DNA of 64,000 nt from Simplicispira sp. 125 (GTDB taxonomy: Bacteria > Pseudomonadota > Gammaproteobacteria > Burkholderiales > Burkholderiaceae_C). This document shows positions 1 to 8,728 of the stretch, one piece after another. The notes under the pieces are model-generated. The model worked only from the letters and a program-made list of their open reading frames with translations. It was not told where the DNA came from and searched no databases. Position 1 is the first letter of the stretch. Every line of letters begins with the position of its first letter. The translations under genes were made by a program, and so were the position numbers. The stretch covers positions 3,844,001-3,908,000 of the forward strand of contig NZ_QEKM01000001.1 of assembly GCF_003096555.1 (NCBI RefSeq), read 5' to 3'.

Positions 1-1410
1 CCTGGCTTCCACGGCGCGGTGCTCAGCGGCAACTCCGGAGCCGCATTCGTGGCGTTGCTCGGGGTTGTACGCGCTGGGGGCGTTTGGCTCCCCGTCAATG
101 CGCGCAACAGTGTGGAGAGTAACATCGAGTTCCTGCAGGACATGGACTGCGACGTCTTGTTCTACCAGGCCCGCTATGCCGGCCAAGTCGCCGAGATCCG
201 CGGCAAGGTTCCCCGCATTCGCCATTACATCGCCCTGGACGAGGCTGATGAGCAGGACCTGTCGGTTGCCCAACTGATCCAGGGCCAGTCGCCCGAGATG
301 TTTGCAGCGCCGCTGCAACCACAGGGACTGGCCATGATCATGGGTACCGGTGGCACAACGGGGCGTTCGAAGGGCGTCATGCTCAGCCATCGCAACCTGA
401 CGGCTACCTTGGCCAACCATATGTCGGCGATGTATGTCACCGACCGCATGACCGTGCTGGCAGCCGCGCCCATCACCCATACCGCAGGGCTGGTGTCGCT
501 GCCCTTCATGGCGCGTGGTGGCTGCGTCATCCTGATGGATGGGATTGATCCGCAGAAGCTGCTCAAGGTGATCGAGCAGGAGCGGGTCAACATGATGTTC
601 CTTCCTCCTACGGTCATCTATACGCTGTTGGCCCAGCCCAACGTTCGCGATTTCGACTTTTCTGCGCTGCGCTACTTCATGTACGGCGCCGCACCTATGT
701 CACCCGACAAGCTGGCCGAGGCCATCGCGGTTTTCGGGCCTGTCATGTTGCAGATCTATGGTCAGGCGGAAGTGCCTGGCGCCATCTCCGTGCTGCGCGT
801 CGAGGACCATTTCATAGACGGACAGGTGGCACCCCGCGAGCGCCTACTGAGCGCGGGGCGCCGCTTTCCCTTCACGCGGGTGGCCATCATGGATGACGAC
901 GGCCACTTGCTCACCCAGCCCGGGGCTGTGGGCGAAATCGTCGCGCAGGGCGATATCGTGACTGCGGGCTACTACAAAAACCCCGAGGGCACCGCCGAAG
1001 TGCAGCGCAACGGCTGGCATTGCACCGGTGACGTGGGTTACTTCGACGAGCAGGGTTTCCTGTTCATCGTTGACCGTAAAAAGGACATGATCGTCACCGG
1101 CGGCTTCAACGTCTTCTCGTCCGAGGTCGAAGCCGCAGTGATGGCCCATCCTGCCGTGAAGGACTGCGCCGTCATCGGCGTGCCCGATGAAAAATGGGGC
1201 GAGGCCGTCAGAGCTGTCATCGAGCTGCGCCCAGACCAGTCCGTGGAGCCGCAGGCGCTCATCCAGTTCATCAAGGACCGCTTGGGCAGCGTGAAGGCGC
1301 CCAAGGAGGTCGAGATCGTCGCTCAACTGCCGCGCAGCGCGGTGGGCAAGGTCCTGAAGAAAGAAGTACGCAAGAAGTACTGGAGCGCGCAGGAGCGGAT
1401 GGTCTCCTGA
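1..1410 (+). CDS. AMP-forming acyl-CoA ligase, 5' end outside window
   Basis: This enzyme probably activates a carboxylic acid to its CoA thioester through an acyl-adenylate. The frame is open from base 1, and about 50-60 N-terminal residues expected for the family lie upstream, so the gene is partial. Visible ANL-superfamily motifs are the P-loop-like TGGTTGRSKG, the YGQAE adenine-binding motif (YGxTE is commoner), TGDVGYFDEQG with the DRKKDMI hinge, and the C-terminal PRSAVGKVLKK catalytic lysine. A thiolase gene follows 55 bp downstream and more acyl-CoA genes after it, so a role at the entry of a CoA-dependent degradation pathway is likely. The substrate cannot be told from sequence. Confidence 0.9.
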   Translation, partial: PGFHGAVLSGNSGAAFVALLGVVRAGGVWLPVNARNSVESNIEFLQDMDCDVLFYQARYAGQVAEIRGKVPRIRHYIALDEADEQDLSVAQLIQGQSPEMFAAPLQPQGLAMIMGTGGTTGRSKGVMLSHRNLTATLANHMSAMYVTDRMTVLAAAPITHTAGLVSLPFMARGGCVILMDGIDPQKLLKVIEQERVNMMFLPPTVIYTLLAQPNVRDFDFSALRYFMYGAAPMSPDKLAEAIAVFGPVMLQIYGQAEVPGAISVLRVEDHFIDGQVAPRERLLSAGRRFPFTRVAIMDDDGHLLTQPGAVGEIVAQGDIVTAGYYKNPEGTAEVQRNGWHCTGDVGYFDEQGFLFIVDRKKDMIVTGGFNVFSSEVEAAVMAHPAVKDCAVIGVPDEKWGEAVRAVIELRPDQSVEPQALIQFIKDRLGSVKAPKEVEIVAQLPRSAVGKVLKKEVRKKYWSAQERMVS

Positions 1411-1465
1411 CCGCAGCAAGCTTCGATTCAACGCACGTTTGGCAATTCAACCTGGAGGTATCGCA

Positions 1466-2653
1466 ATGCAAGAACCCGTTCTCGTCGCCGGTGTCGGCAT
1501 GACCCCTTTCAAGAAACCTGGCGACAACCTGCCGTACCCGGAAATGGCCGCGCTGGCGATCCGCCAGGCGCTACAGGACGCAGGACTGGCGTACTCCGAT
1601 ATTCAGGACGTCTATGCAGGCTATGTATATGGCGACTCGGCCAGCGGCCAGCGCGCGGTCTATGAGGTCGGCATGACCGGCGTGCCGGTGATCAACGTCA
1701 ACAACAATTGCTCCTCCGGCTCAACCGCCTTGTACCTTGCGCGGAAAGCAGTTGCCAACGGGTCGGCCGACTGCGCACTGGCAGTGGGCTTCGAGCAGAT
1801 GCCCTCGGGCGCCCTGAAGGCGCACTGGGATGACCGGCCCGACCCGCTCGACCGCTTCAACGGGGTCATGGATGAGGTGTTTGGTCATCCCGAGCTGCCC
1901 ATGGCGATTCGCTACTTCGCTGCAGCGGGCCGCGAGCACATGGACCGGTACGGCACCTCCCTGGAAACCTTTGCCCGTATCCGCGCCAAGGCGAGCCGCC
2001 ACGCCGCGCGCAACCCGCTGGCACTGTTCCGCAGGGAGGTAACAGTGGAAGAGGTGCTGGCCAGCGCCGCTCTGGTGCCCGGCACCATGACCCGTCTCAT
2101 GGCTTGCCCACCGACCTGCGGTGCCGCTGCGGCGGTCTTCGTGAGCAAGAAGTTTGCCCAAAAGATGGGGCTGGACCCCCGTGTGCAAGTGCTGGCCCAG
2201 TCGCTGGTGTCTGACCGCCCCGGCGCGTTCAGCGACAAGTCAGGCATTTCCATCGTGGGCTTTGACATGACGCGCGAGGCCGCCCGCCAGGTCTATGAGG
2301 CATCGGGCATTGGGCCGCAGGACATCGACGTGTGCGAGCTGCACGACTGCTTCGCACAGAACGAGCTGCTCAGCTACGAGGGCCTGGGCTTTTGCGGCAT
2401 CGGCGAAGGCCAGGCCTTCGTCGAGTCCGACAGCAATACCTACGGCGGCGCCGTCGTCGTCAACCCCTCGGGTGGGTTGCTGTCGAAAGGCCATCCGCTT
2501 GGCGCGACCGGCCTAGCGCAATGCTATGAGCTGGTTCACCAGATCCGCGGCAGCGCCGAAGAGCGCCAAGTGGAAGGCGCGCGGTTTGCCCTGCAACACA
2601 ACGCCGGACTGGGCGGTGCCACCGTCGTGACCCTCTATGGCCAAGCACAGTAA
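1466..2653 (+). CDS. SCP-x-type thiolase (acetyl-CoA acetyltransferase family)
   Basis: A thiolase-superfamily protein of 395 aa, expected to cleave a 3-ketoacyl-CoA or perform a related retro-Claisen/aldol step. The nucleophile Cys82 lies in NVNNNCSSGSTALYLA, the catalytic His343 in KGHPLGATGLAQ, and a C-terminal HN pair (His378) takes the place of the classical CxG motif, as in the sterol-carrier-protein-x/lipid-transfer branch. The ATG at 1466 was chosen because GGAGG sits at 1454-1458, seven bases before it; an in-frame TTG at 1439 has no such site. Members of this branch often pair with a small DUF35 zinc-ribbon/OB protein, but none is encoded in the cluster as far as visible. Confidence 0.9.
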   Translation: MQEPVLVAGVGMTPFKKPGDNLPYPEMAALAIRQALQDAGLAYSDIQDVYAGYVYGDSASGQRAVYEVGMTGVPVINVNNNCSSGSTALYLARKAVANGSADCALAVGFEQMPSGALKAHWDDRPDPLDRFNGVMDEVFGHPELPMAIRYFAAAGREHMDRYGTSLETFARIRAKASRHAARNPLALFRREVTVEEVLASAALVPGTMTRLMACPPTCGAAAAVFVSKKFAQKMGLDPRVQVLAQSLVSDRPGAFSDKSGISIVGFDMTREAARQVYEASGIGPQDIDVCELHDCFAQNELLSYEGLGFCGIGEGQAFVESDSNTYGGAVVVNPSGGLLSKGHPLGATGLAQCYELVHQIRGSAEERQVEGARFALQHNAGLGGATVVTLYGQAQ

Positions 2654-2663
2654 GGAGTACGGC

Positions 2664-3473
2664 ATGGCGAAACGCTTGGAAGGCAAGGTAGCCCTGGTGA
2701 CCGGTTGCGGATCGTCGGGCCCCGGTTGGGGCAATGGCAAGGCCATGGCCGTGCTGTTCGCCCGCGAGGGCGCCAAGGTTTATGGCTGCGACATTCATCT
2801 GGATGCCGCGCGAGAAACCGAAGCGATCGTGCGCCAGGAGGGCGGAACCATGAGCGTCGCCCAATGCGATGTGACCGATCCTGGCGCGGTGGAGTCGTTG
2901 ATCCAGGACTGCATCGCTACCTTTGGCGACATCGACATTCTGGTGAACAACGTCGGCACCGCCCGAATGGGCGGGGTCGTCGAACAGAGCCTGGAGGACT
3001 GGCGCATGGTTTTCGACGTCAATCTGACTTCCATGTTCCTCACCTGCAAACATGCCATTCCCTCCATGCTCAGGAAAGGCAAGGGGAGCATCGTCAACAT
3101 CGGTTCGGTGGCCGGCGCGCGTGACAGCGGTGTGGCCTATGTCTCCTACAGCGCCTCGAAAGCTGCGGTGCTCGGCTTTTCACGCAGCGTCGCCTTGCAA
3201 TATGCCCAACAGGGCATCCGCTCGAACGTGCTGATGCCGGGCCTGATGAATACGCCGATGGTTCGGCAACCGTTGCTGAAACTGGCAGACGGATACCAAG
3301 AAGCATCGCTGGAAGAAACGCTGGAAAAGCGGGACAAACAGTGCCCCATGGGCCATATGGGAGAAGCATGGGACGTGGCATACACAGCCCTATGGCTGGC
3401 GAGTGACGAATCCAAATACGTTACTTCCGCCGAAATCATGGTCGACGGCGGAATTTCTGCCCGTATCGGCTAA
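2664..3473 (+). CDS. Short-chain dehydrogenase/reductase
   Basis: An NAD(P)-dependent oxidoreductase of the classical SDR fold, 269 aa. The nucleotide-binding turn is an expanded glycine-rich loop, TGCGSSGPGWGNGKA, instead of TGxxxGIG. The NNVG strand and the YVSYSASK catalytic Tyr/Lys pair are intact. The start at 2664 follows TAAGGAG at 2651-2657; an in-frame ATG at 2637 lies inside the preceding thiolase gene and has no ribosome-binding site. It starts 10 bp after the thiolase stop and probably oxidises a hydroxyacyl-CoA or alcohol intermediate of the same pathway. The substrate is unknown. Confidence 0.88.
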   Translation: MAKRLEGKVALVTGCGSSGPGWGNGKAMAVLFAREGAKVYGCDIHLDAARETEAIVRQEGGTMSVAQCDVTDPGAVESLIQDCIATFGDIDILVNNVGTARMGGVVEQSLEDWRMVFDVNLTSMFLTCKHAIPSMLRKGKGSIVNIGSVAGARDSGVAYVSYSASKAAVLGFSRSVALQYAQQGIRSNVLMPGLMNTPMVRQPLLKLADGYQEASLEETLEKRDKQCPMGHMGEAWDVAYTALWLASDESKYVTSAEIMVDGGISARIG

Positions 3474-3510
3474 TCAGGAAATTTTTTAGATCAACCACAG
3501 GAGACAAATC

Positions 3511-4707
3511 ATGGGAAATTTTGCGCAATGGTTCAGGAAAAGCATGGTGGTCGCAGCAGCGGCCACCATCGGAATGGCGTCCACGGGGTACGCACAGTCC
3601 AAGCCGGAGAAATTCAAGATCGGCGGTGTGCTGTCCCTCTCCGGACCATATGGCTTGTTGGGCGAGGACATGCGGCGGGGGGTGCAGATCGCCGTGGAGG
3701 AACGCGGCGGCAAGGTGCTGGGCGTTCCGATCGAAATCACCTGGGAGGACGATGAGACCAAGCCTCAACCAGCCGTCCAGAAAGCCACCAAGCTGATCTC
3801 CGAAGGCTCTCACATGATTTTTGGAGCGCTGAGCTCCTCATCGACGCTGGCAGTCATGAACGTGACCAAACAGCGCAAGATCCCCCATCTTGTCACCATT
3901 TCGGCAGACGACAAGATCACCGTGCCCGGCGGCTCCCGCTACACGTTCCGCACCTCCAACAACCTGGACATGGAAAACCGCATGGCACTGGTGTACATGC
4001 AGGAAAAGAAACTCAAACGAATCTACGCGGTCACCGCCGACTACCAGGCCACCCGTGACGGCTACGTTTGGATCAAATCCCAACTCGAACCCAACGGCAT
4101 AGAGGTCGTGGGCGAAGACTTCCCCCCATTTGGCAACCGCGACTACTCGTCGATCGTTGACAAGGTAGCTAAGTCGAACGCTGACGGCGTGTTGCTAATG
4201 ATGACCGGCTCCGACGTGGTCACCTTCCTCAAGCAAGCCGGCCAAGTCAATCTGGGCAAAACCAAACTGCTTTTCGGTCCCGTGGCTGCCGATGACACGA
4301 TGGTGGCGGCCGTTGGGCCGGCTGCAGTGGGTGTCAACTCCGGCCAGCGCTACCACTACACCGTCGACAACGCGGCGAACCAGAAGTTCGTTGAGGCCTA
4401 TCGGAAGAAGTTCGGCATGTTCCCCAGCATGACGGCAGGAGAGGCCTACGACGGCATGGCATGGTGGCTCGACACGGTGGAAAAGACCGGCTCCTGGGAC
4501 AAGGAAAAGTGGGTTGACGCATTTGCGACCAGCGTTCGCGAAAACTCCGTTGAAGGTAAGAAAACCATGCGTGCCTGCGACCATCAAGCGGCACAGCCTG
4601 GATTCTGGAGTGAGGTGGTGCATGGCACCCCGCCAGCCCCGGCTTTGACGATGAAGGTCACCAAGGTCTTCCCCGAAGAGAAGCTTTTCGCACCCTGCAA
4701 AAACTGA
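3511..4707 (+). CDS. ABC transporter periplasmic substrate-binding protein (Leu/Ile/Val-type)
   Basis: A 398-aa type I periplasmic binding protein with an N-terminal signal peptide (basic start, then VVAAAATIGMASTGYA, cleavage likely after YAQ). It delivers ligand to the permease encoded just downstream. The mature part begins FKIGGVLSLSGPYGLLGEDM, the pattern of the LivJ/LivK-like family that also binds aromatic acids, amides and other organic acids. AGGAG at 3499-3503 supports the ATG at 3511. Given its position between acyl-CoA genes, the ligand is more likely the organic acid degraded by the cluster than a branched-chain amino acid. That is inference. Confidence 0.9.
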   Translation: MGNFAQWFRKSMVVAAAATIGMASTGYAQSKPEKFKIGGVLSLSGPYGLLGEDMRRGVQIAVEERGGKVLGVPIEITWEDDETKPQPAVQKATKLISEGSHMIFGALSSSSTLAVMNVTKQRKIPHLVTISADDKITVPGGSRYTFRTSNNLDMENRMALVYMQEKKLKRIYAVTADYQATRDGYVWIKSQLEPNGIEVVGEDFPPFGNRDYSSIVDKVAKSNADGVLLMMTGSDVVTFLKQAGQVNLGKTKLLFGPVAADDTMVAAVGPAAVGVNSGQRYHYTVDNAANQKFVEAYRKKFGMFPSMTAGEAYDGMAWWLDTVEKTGSWDKEKWVDAFATSVRENSVEGKKTMRACDHQAAQPGFWSEVVHGTPPAPALTMKVTKVFPEEKLFAPCKN

Positions 4708-4717
4708 GGACCGCACC

Positions 4718-4747
4718 GCGCGCAGGCTCCGCTGGGAGCCTGCGTGC
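4718..4747 (+). promoter_or_regulatory. Intercistronic hairpin between binding protein and permease genes
   Basis: GCAGGCTCC at 4722-4730 pairs perfectly with GGAGCCTGC at 4735-4743 around a 4-base loop. Four more pairs (one G-U) extend the stem to 13 bp. There is no following T-run, so it is more likely a 3' mRNA stabiliser or partial terminator that keeps binding-protein transcript in excess over permease transcript. Confidence 0.65.
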
Positions 4748-4777
4748 AACCTGGTTACTCCTACCCGGTGAATCGAT

Positions 4778-5635
4778 ATGTCAACTATTGTGATTGGCTT
4801 GAGCTTGGGTATGCTGCTGTTCCTACTGGCAGCGGGCCTGACGCTCATCTTTGGCATGCTGGGCGTGATCAATTTCGCCCACGGCGCCATTTACATGCTC
4901 GGCGCCTATATCTCGTATGAGACAGGAAGGCGCACAGGCTCTTTTCTCATGGGGGCGCTGGTTGCCACACTCTTCACCGCACTGGTGGGGGCGGTGGTTG
5001 AAAAACTCACGCTGCGCCCACTCTATGAACGCCCCCATTTCTACCAATTGATCCTGACCTTCGGGCTGATCCTGGTGCTGAGCGACCTGGTGCGCTTCTT
5101 CTGGGGACCGGGCTACCAGGAGGTACCGATTCCGCAACTGTGGAGTGGCACGGTGGACATGCTGGGCAGCACAATCCCTATGTACCGGCTTTTCGTGATC
5201 GGATTCGGCGCCCTCATTTCGGTGGGGCTCTACCTCGTGCTGGAGAAAAGCACTTTCGGCATGCTTGTGCGGGCCGCAAGCAGCGACGCAGAAATGGTGC
5301 GCATCCTGGGACTGCCGGTGGGCACCATCCGCATGGCGGTCTTCGCCATCGGCTGTGGACTGTCCGGCCTTGCCGGTTCCATTGCAGCGCCGTTGTTCCC
5401 GATCGAGCTGGGCATGGCGACCAACACCATCATCGACTGCTTCATCGTTGTCATTCTGGGTGGCCTCGGGAATATCCGTGGGGCGATCGCTGCATCAATG
5501 CTGATCGGCATGGTCCGCGCCATCGGCTATGTGTATATGCCAGGCTGGGTGGACATCATGACTTTCGTGCTGCTGATTGGCACCCTTTTGACGCGCCCGC
5601 AGGGCCTGTTCCACCGGACGGCGAGGACGGCATGA
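4778..5635 (+). CDS. livH: Branched-chain-type ABC permease LivH
   Basis: A polytopic inner-membrane permease of 285 aa, rich in hydrophobic helices. The LivH family signature region appears as LAAGLTLIFGMLGVINFAHG near the N terminus, and the cytoplasmic coupling segment as GMLVRAASSDAEMVRILGL near residue 165. It forms the heterodimeric channel with LivM. The start ATG has only a weak upstream GGTGA. Its stop codon overlaps the livM start (ATGA), indicating translational coupling in the transporter operon. Confidence 0.93.
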   Translation: MSTIVIGLSLGMLLFLLAAGLTLIFGMLGVINFAHGAIYMLGAYISYETGRRTGSFLMGALVATLFTALVGAVVEKLTLRPLYERPHFYQLILTFGLILVLSDLVRFFWGPGYQEVPIPQLWSGTVDMLGSTIPMYRLFVIGFGALISVGLYLVLEKSTFGMLVRAASSDAEMVRILGLPVGTIRMAVFAIGCGLSGLAGSIAAPLFPIELGMATNTIIDCFIVVILGGLGNIRGAIAASMLIGMVRAIGYVYMPGWVDIMTFVLLIGTLLTRPQGLFHRTARTA

Positions 5636-6600
5636 AGCTCACCAAATTTGATATTTACTTTGGCTTGCTGCTGGCTGCGGCGAGCATCGTGCTGCCCTTC
5701 CTCAGTCCAGGGGAGGCCATGATCCAGTTGCTCACATTGGCGGCCATTTGGGCAATCTTCGCCATCGGATTCGATTTCGTCTTCGGCTCGCTGGGCATGG
5801 TGTCCTTCGGGCATGCCACCTTCCTGGGAGTGGGCGGCTACGCGGTGGCCCTGGCAACCCAGAAATACGGTCTGCCGTTCTATGGCGGAGCAGTCCTTGC
5901 TATTGCCGTGGGTGCGGCTTTTGCTCTGCTTTTCAGCTTTTTCGCCCTGCGGGTCTCCGGCATCTTCTTCGCCCTGGTCACCTTGGCGCTATCGCAGTTG
6001 ATCTTCATCCTGGCCGACAGCAAGCTGCGAAGCTTCACGGGCGGTTCGGATGGCATCTCCGGCGTCGAACGCCCCAATTTTCTGGGCATCGACTTCTTCG
6101 ATCCTGTGAACTACTACTGGTTTGTTCTGGGCCTATATGCCTTGGTCATGCTGGCGGTGATATCCCTGCGCAGCTCGCCGTTCGGACGCGTGATCGCAGC
6201 GATCCGGGACAATGAAACCCGTGCCGATCAGTTGGGCTTCAACGTCAACCGCTACAAGCAAATCACCTTCGTGATTTCTGGAGCCCTGAGCGGCCTGGCG
6301 GGTGCCTTGCTGGCTTCGCTGCTGATGTACATGAACCCCCAGATGCTGCATTGGACAACATCTGGGGACGTCATCATCATGACACTGCTGGGCGGCTCCG
6401 GCACGCTCTGGGGCGCAACCGTCGGCGTGCTGGTCTTCGAGTTCCTGAAGGAATGGCTGAGCAGTTGGACCGAGTACTGGTATGGCGTTCTGGGCACAGT
6501 GTTCATCCTCGCGACCATCTTCTTCCCGCGCGGCATCATCGGTGAACTGGAGAAGGGTTTCGCGACTTACCAGAAAAATCGCCGGGGAGGTGCACGATGA
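5632..6600 (+). CDS. livM: Branched-chain-type ABC permease LivM
   Basis: The second permease subunit, 322 aa and highly hydrophobic. It has the LivM-type motif AIGFDFVFGSLGMVSFGHA near residue 40 and the coupling-helix region GRVIAAIRDNETRADQLGF around residue 185. The ATG at 5632 overlaps the livH stop and begins MKLTKFDIYFG. The same frame is open well upstream inside livH, but that stretch is out-of-frame livH sequence. The 3' end overlaps livG by four bases. Confidence 0.93.
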   Translation: MKLTKFDIYFGLLLAAASIVLPFLSPGEAMIQLLTLAAIWAIFAIGFDFVFGSLGMVSFGHATFLGVGGYAVALATQKYGLPFYGGAVLAIAVGAAFALLFSFFALRVSGIFFALVTLALSQLIFILADSKLRSFTGGSDGISGVERPNFLGIDFFDPVNYYWFVLGLYALVMLAVISLRSSPFGRVIAAIRDNETRADQLGFNVNRYKQITFVISGALSGLAGALLASLLMYMNPQMLHWTTSGDVIIMTLLGGSGTLWGATVGVLVFEFLKEWLSSWTEYWYGVLGTVFILATIFFPRGIIGELEKGFATYQKNRRGGAR

Positions 6601-7349
6601 GCCAGGTAGCACTCAAATGCGAGGGTGTGACCGTGAGTTATGGCGCCCTGAGGGCCGTCAACGACGTCAGCCATGATTTTCAAGAAGGACGCATTTACGG
6701 CCTGATCGGGCCCAACGGCGCGGGCAAGACGACGCTGCTCAATGTCCTGGCCGGGCGGCAAATGCGCCATGACGGCAAGGTGTTCTGCCGCGGCCAGGAA
6801 ATCAGCCAGCGTCCCGCTTACGAACGGGCCCGCATGGGCATTGGGCGCAGCTTCCAGATCATCAAGATCTTCGGAGAGATGACGGTTGCTGAGAATCTGC
6901 TGATCGCGGCCCAGTCCCGCCGACCGGGATTCCAGCCTTTCTGGGCAAGCAGCAGCTTCGACAAGCAGTTCCAAGAGCAACTCGATGCCATCCTGGAGCT
7001 GACAGGGCTTGCCGCCCACCGCGACGACATCGCGGGCACGCTGCCCTATGGCTTGCAACGCTCGTTGGAGCTGGGCGTGACCTTGCTGCCCGACCCCAAG
7101 ATTCTGCTGTTGGACGAGCCACTGGCCGGCATTGGCCACCATGAAATTCAGGCAGCGCTGGAATTGATCCAGAAGGTCGCGGTGGGGCGGACGGTGCTCC
7201 TGATCGAGCACAACATGGATGCGGTGATGTCTCTTTCCCACGAAATCGTGGTCATGAGCAACGGTTCTGTCATCGCCTGTGGGTCTCCCGAGGACATTCG
7301 CAAAAACGAATCGGTGCGCTCGATTTACCTTGGGGAGGACGCCCTGTGA
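6597..7349 (+). CDS. livG: Branched-chain-type ABC ATPase LivG
   Basis: A 250-aa ATP-binding subunit that energises the importer on the cytoplasmic face. Walker A is GPNGAGKTT, Walker B is ILLLDEPLAG, and the H-loop is LIEHNMDAV. The signature segment reads LPYGLQRSLELG, a divergent form of the usual Liv-type LSYGxQRRLE. Its ATG overlaps the livM stop (ATGA) and its end overlaps the livF start. Confidence 0.93.
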   Translation: MSQVALKCEGVTVSYGALRAVNDVSHDFQEGRIYGLIGPNGAGKTTLLNVLAGRQMRHDGKVFCRGQEISQRPAYERARMGIGRSFQIIKIFGEMTVAENLLIAAQSRRPGFQPFWASSSFDKQFQEQLDAILELTGLAAHRDDIAGTLPYGLQRSLELGVTLLPDPKILLLDEPLAGIGHHEIQAALELIQKVAVGRTVLLIEHNMDAVMSLSHEIVVMSNGSVIACGSPEDIRKNESVRSIYLGEDAL

Positions 7350-8053
7350 TCGAACTCGAAAAAGCTAGCGTCAAGTATGGACAAGCCCTGGCGCTTGAAG
7401 AAATTTCCGTACGTATCGATGCCCATGAAATCGTCGCCATCGTCGGACGCAACGGCGCGGGCAAGACCACTCTGCTCAAAGCCCTGATGGGCTTGATGCC
7501 TCTGGTCGCTGGTCGACGTCTGCTGGGTGAGCAAGACATTTCAGGATTCGGCGTGGAAGCCATTGCCAAGCTCGGCGTGGCGCTGGTACCCGACACACGC
7601 CGGATCTTCCCTAACTTGACGGTACTGGAAAACCTGAAGATTGGCACTCTGGCACACCAGCCGGGGCACTGGACCATTGAGCGGGTGCTGGAGGTCTTTC
7701 CGCGCCTGGCAGAGCGGTTGAACTTCGGTGGCGACCATCTTTCCGGCGGGGAGCAGCAGATGCTTTCCATCGGACGCGCCTTGCTGAGCAATCCCCGCAT
7801 CCTCCTGCTTGACGAACCCACCGAAGGCTTGGCGCCCGTCATCGTGGACCAACTGGTTCGGGTGTTCAGCGAAGTCCATAGCCAGGGCACCGGCATCGTC
7901 CTGGTGGAGCAGAACCTTAAGGTTCCCATGAAGCTGGCCCACCGCCAGTACGTGCTGGACCACGGCCAGGTCGCCTGGTCTGGCACGGCGCAGGAGCTCA
8001 ATGCCCAGCGCGCCCATGTCGAAGGCCTCATCACGACAGGTTCCGCAACATGA
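7346..8053 (+). CDS. livF: Branched-chain-type ABC ATPase LivF
   Basis: The second ATP-binding subunit, 235 aa. It shows Walker A GRNGAGKTT, signature LSGGEQQMLSIGRAL, Walker B ILLLDEPTEGLAP and a LVEQN H-loop. Translation starts at GTG 7346 behind GGGGAGG at 7332-7338, with the GTGA overlap typical of these operons. It completes a one-binding-protein, two-permease, two-ATPase importer. The last bases overlap the next gene (ATGA), so transporter and catabolic genes form one transcript. Confidence 0.93.
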   Translation: MIELEKASVKYGQALALEEISVRIDAHEIVAIVGRNGAGKTTLLKALMGLMPLVAGRRLLGEQDISGFGVEAIAKLGVALVPDTRRIFPNLTVLENLKIGTLAHQPGHWTIERVLEVFPRLAERLNFGGDHLSGGEQQMLSIGRALLSNPRILLLDEPTEGLAPVIVDQLVRVFSEVHSQGTGIVLVEQNLKVPMKLAHRQYVLDHGQVAWSGTAQELNAQRAHVEGLITTGSAT

Positions 8054-8685
8054 CCCGACATGCTCAACGCATGCCCAACACAGACACTTCCATGAACGCC
8101 AACACCTGCGCACGCATCGCACCGCTGCATGAAAGCGACCCCCGCTCCCAAGATCCGGTACTCGAGGATCTGGTGAATTTCGTCGGTTACCGTCCCAACG
8201 CGCTGCTGACCATGGCACGCAAGCCTGGTGTGGTGCCAGCGCTGCTCAAGCTGCTGGGCGTGACACTGCGTGGCGATGGCCTGCTACCGCAATCCCTGCG
8301 CTTTCTGATCGCGGCGGAAGCCGCACGTGGTGCGCGCTGCCGCTATACGACAACGCACCTCGTACATGCTGCCAACCACCTGGGCGTTGACTGGGACAAG
8401 CTGGCCGCGTTGCCGTCGTACCAGAACGATCCCCGGTACACGGAACAGGAACGAAAGGCGCTGGCCATCGCCACCGCCGGGGGGTGCCTGCCGGTGCGCG
8501 AACCGGCACGGGCTATGGAGCAGGCCAAGCAGGTCTTCTCTGAAGAGGAAATCGTGGAGATCGTGTCCTGCGTGGCCATGGCCGGCTGGTTCAACCGCTG
8601 GAATGGCCTCATGGGGTCGGAGCTGGAGCCAGAGCCTGCGGAGGCAATGGCCCATCTCCCCTGGCTCCAGCAATTGGACGTTTGA
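8050..8685 (+). CDS. Carboxymuconolactone decarboxylase/AhpD-like protein with altered CxxC
   Basis: A 211-aa all-helical protein of the CMD/AhpD-like superfamily. The region EAARGARCRYTTTH aligns with the redox motif of the family (E, six residues, CxxC, then H), but the second cysteine is replaced by threonine. A two-cysteine peroxidase/disulfide mechanism is therefore unlikely, and the protein may act as a lyase, an isomerase or a non-redox relative. The start at 8050 overlaps the livF stop; other in-frame ATGs at 8071 and 8092 are possible. The specific function is unknown. Confidence 0.75.
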   Translation: MTRHAQRMPNTDTSMNANTCARIAPLHESDPRSQDPVLEDLVNFVGYRPNALLTMARKPGVVPALLKLLGVTLRGDGLLPQSLRFLIAAEAARGARCRYTTTHLVHAANHLGVDWDKLAALPSYQNDPRYTEQERKALAIATAGGCLPVREPARAMEQAKQVFSEEEIVEIVSCVAMAGWFNRWNGLMGSELEPEPAEAMAHLPWLQQLDV

Positions 8686-8728
8686 TCATGCTGTGCGTTG
8701 ACATTTCATGCCACTGAGGATCTGGACC

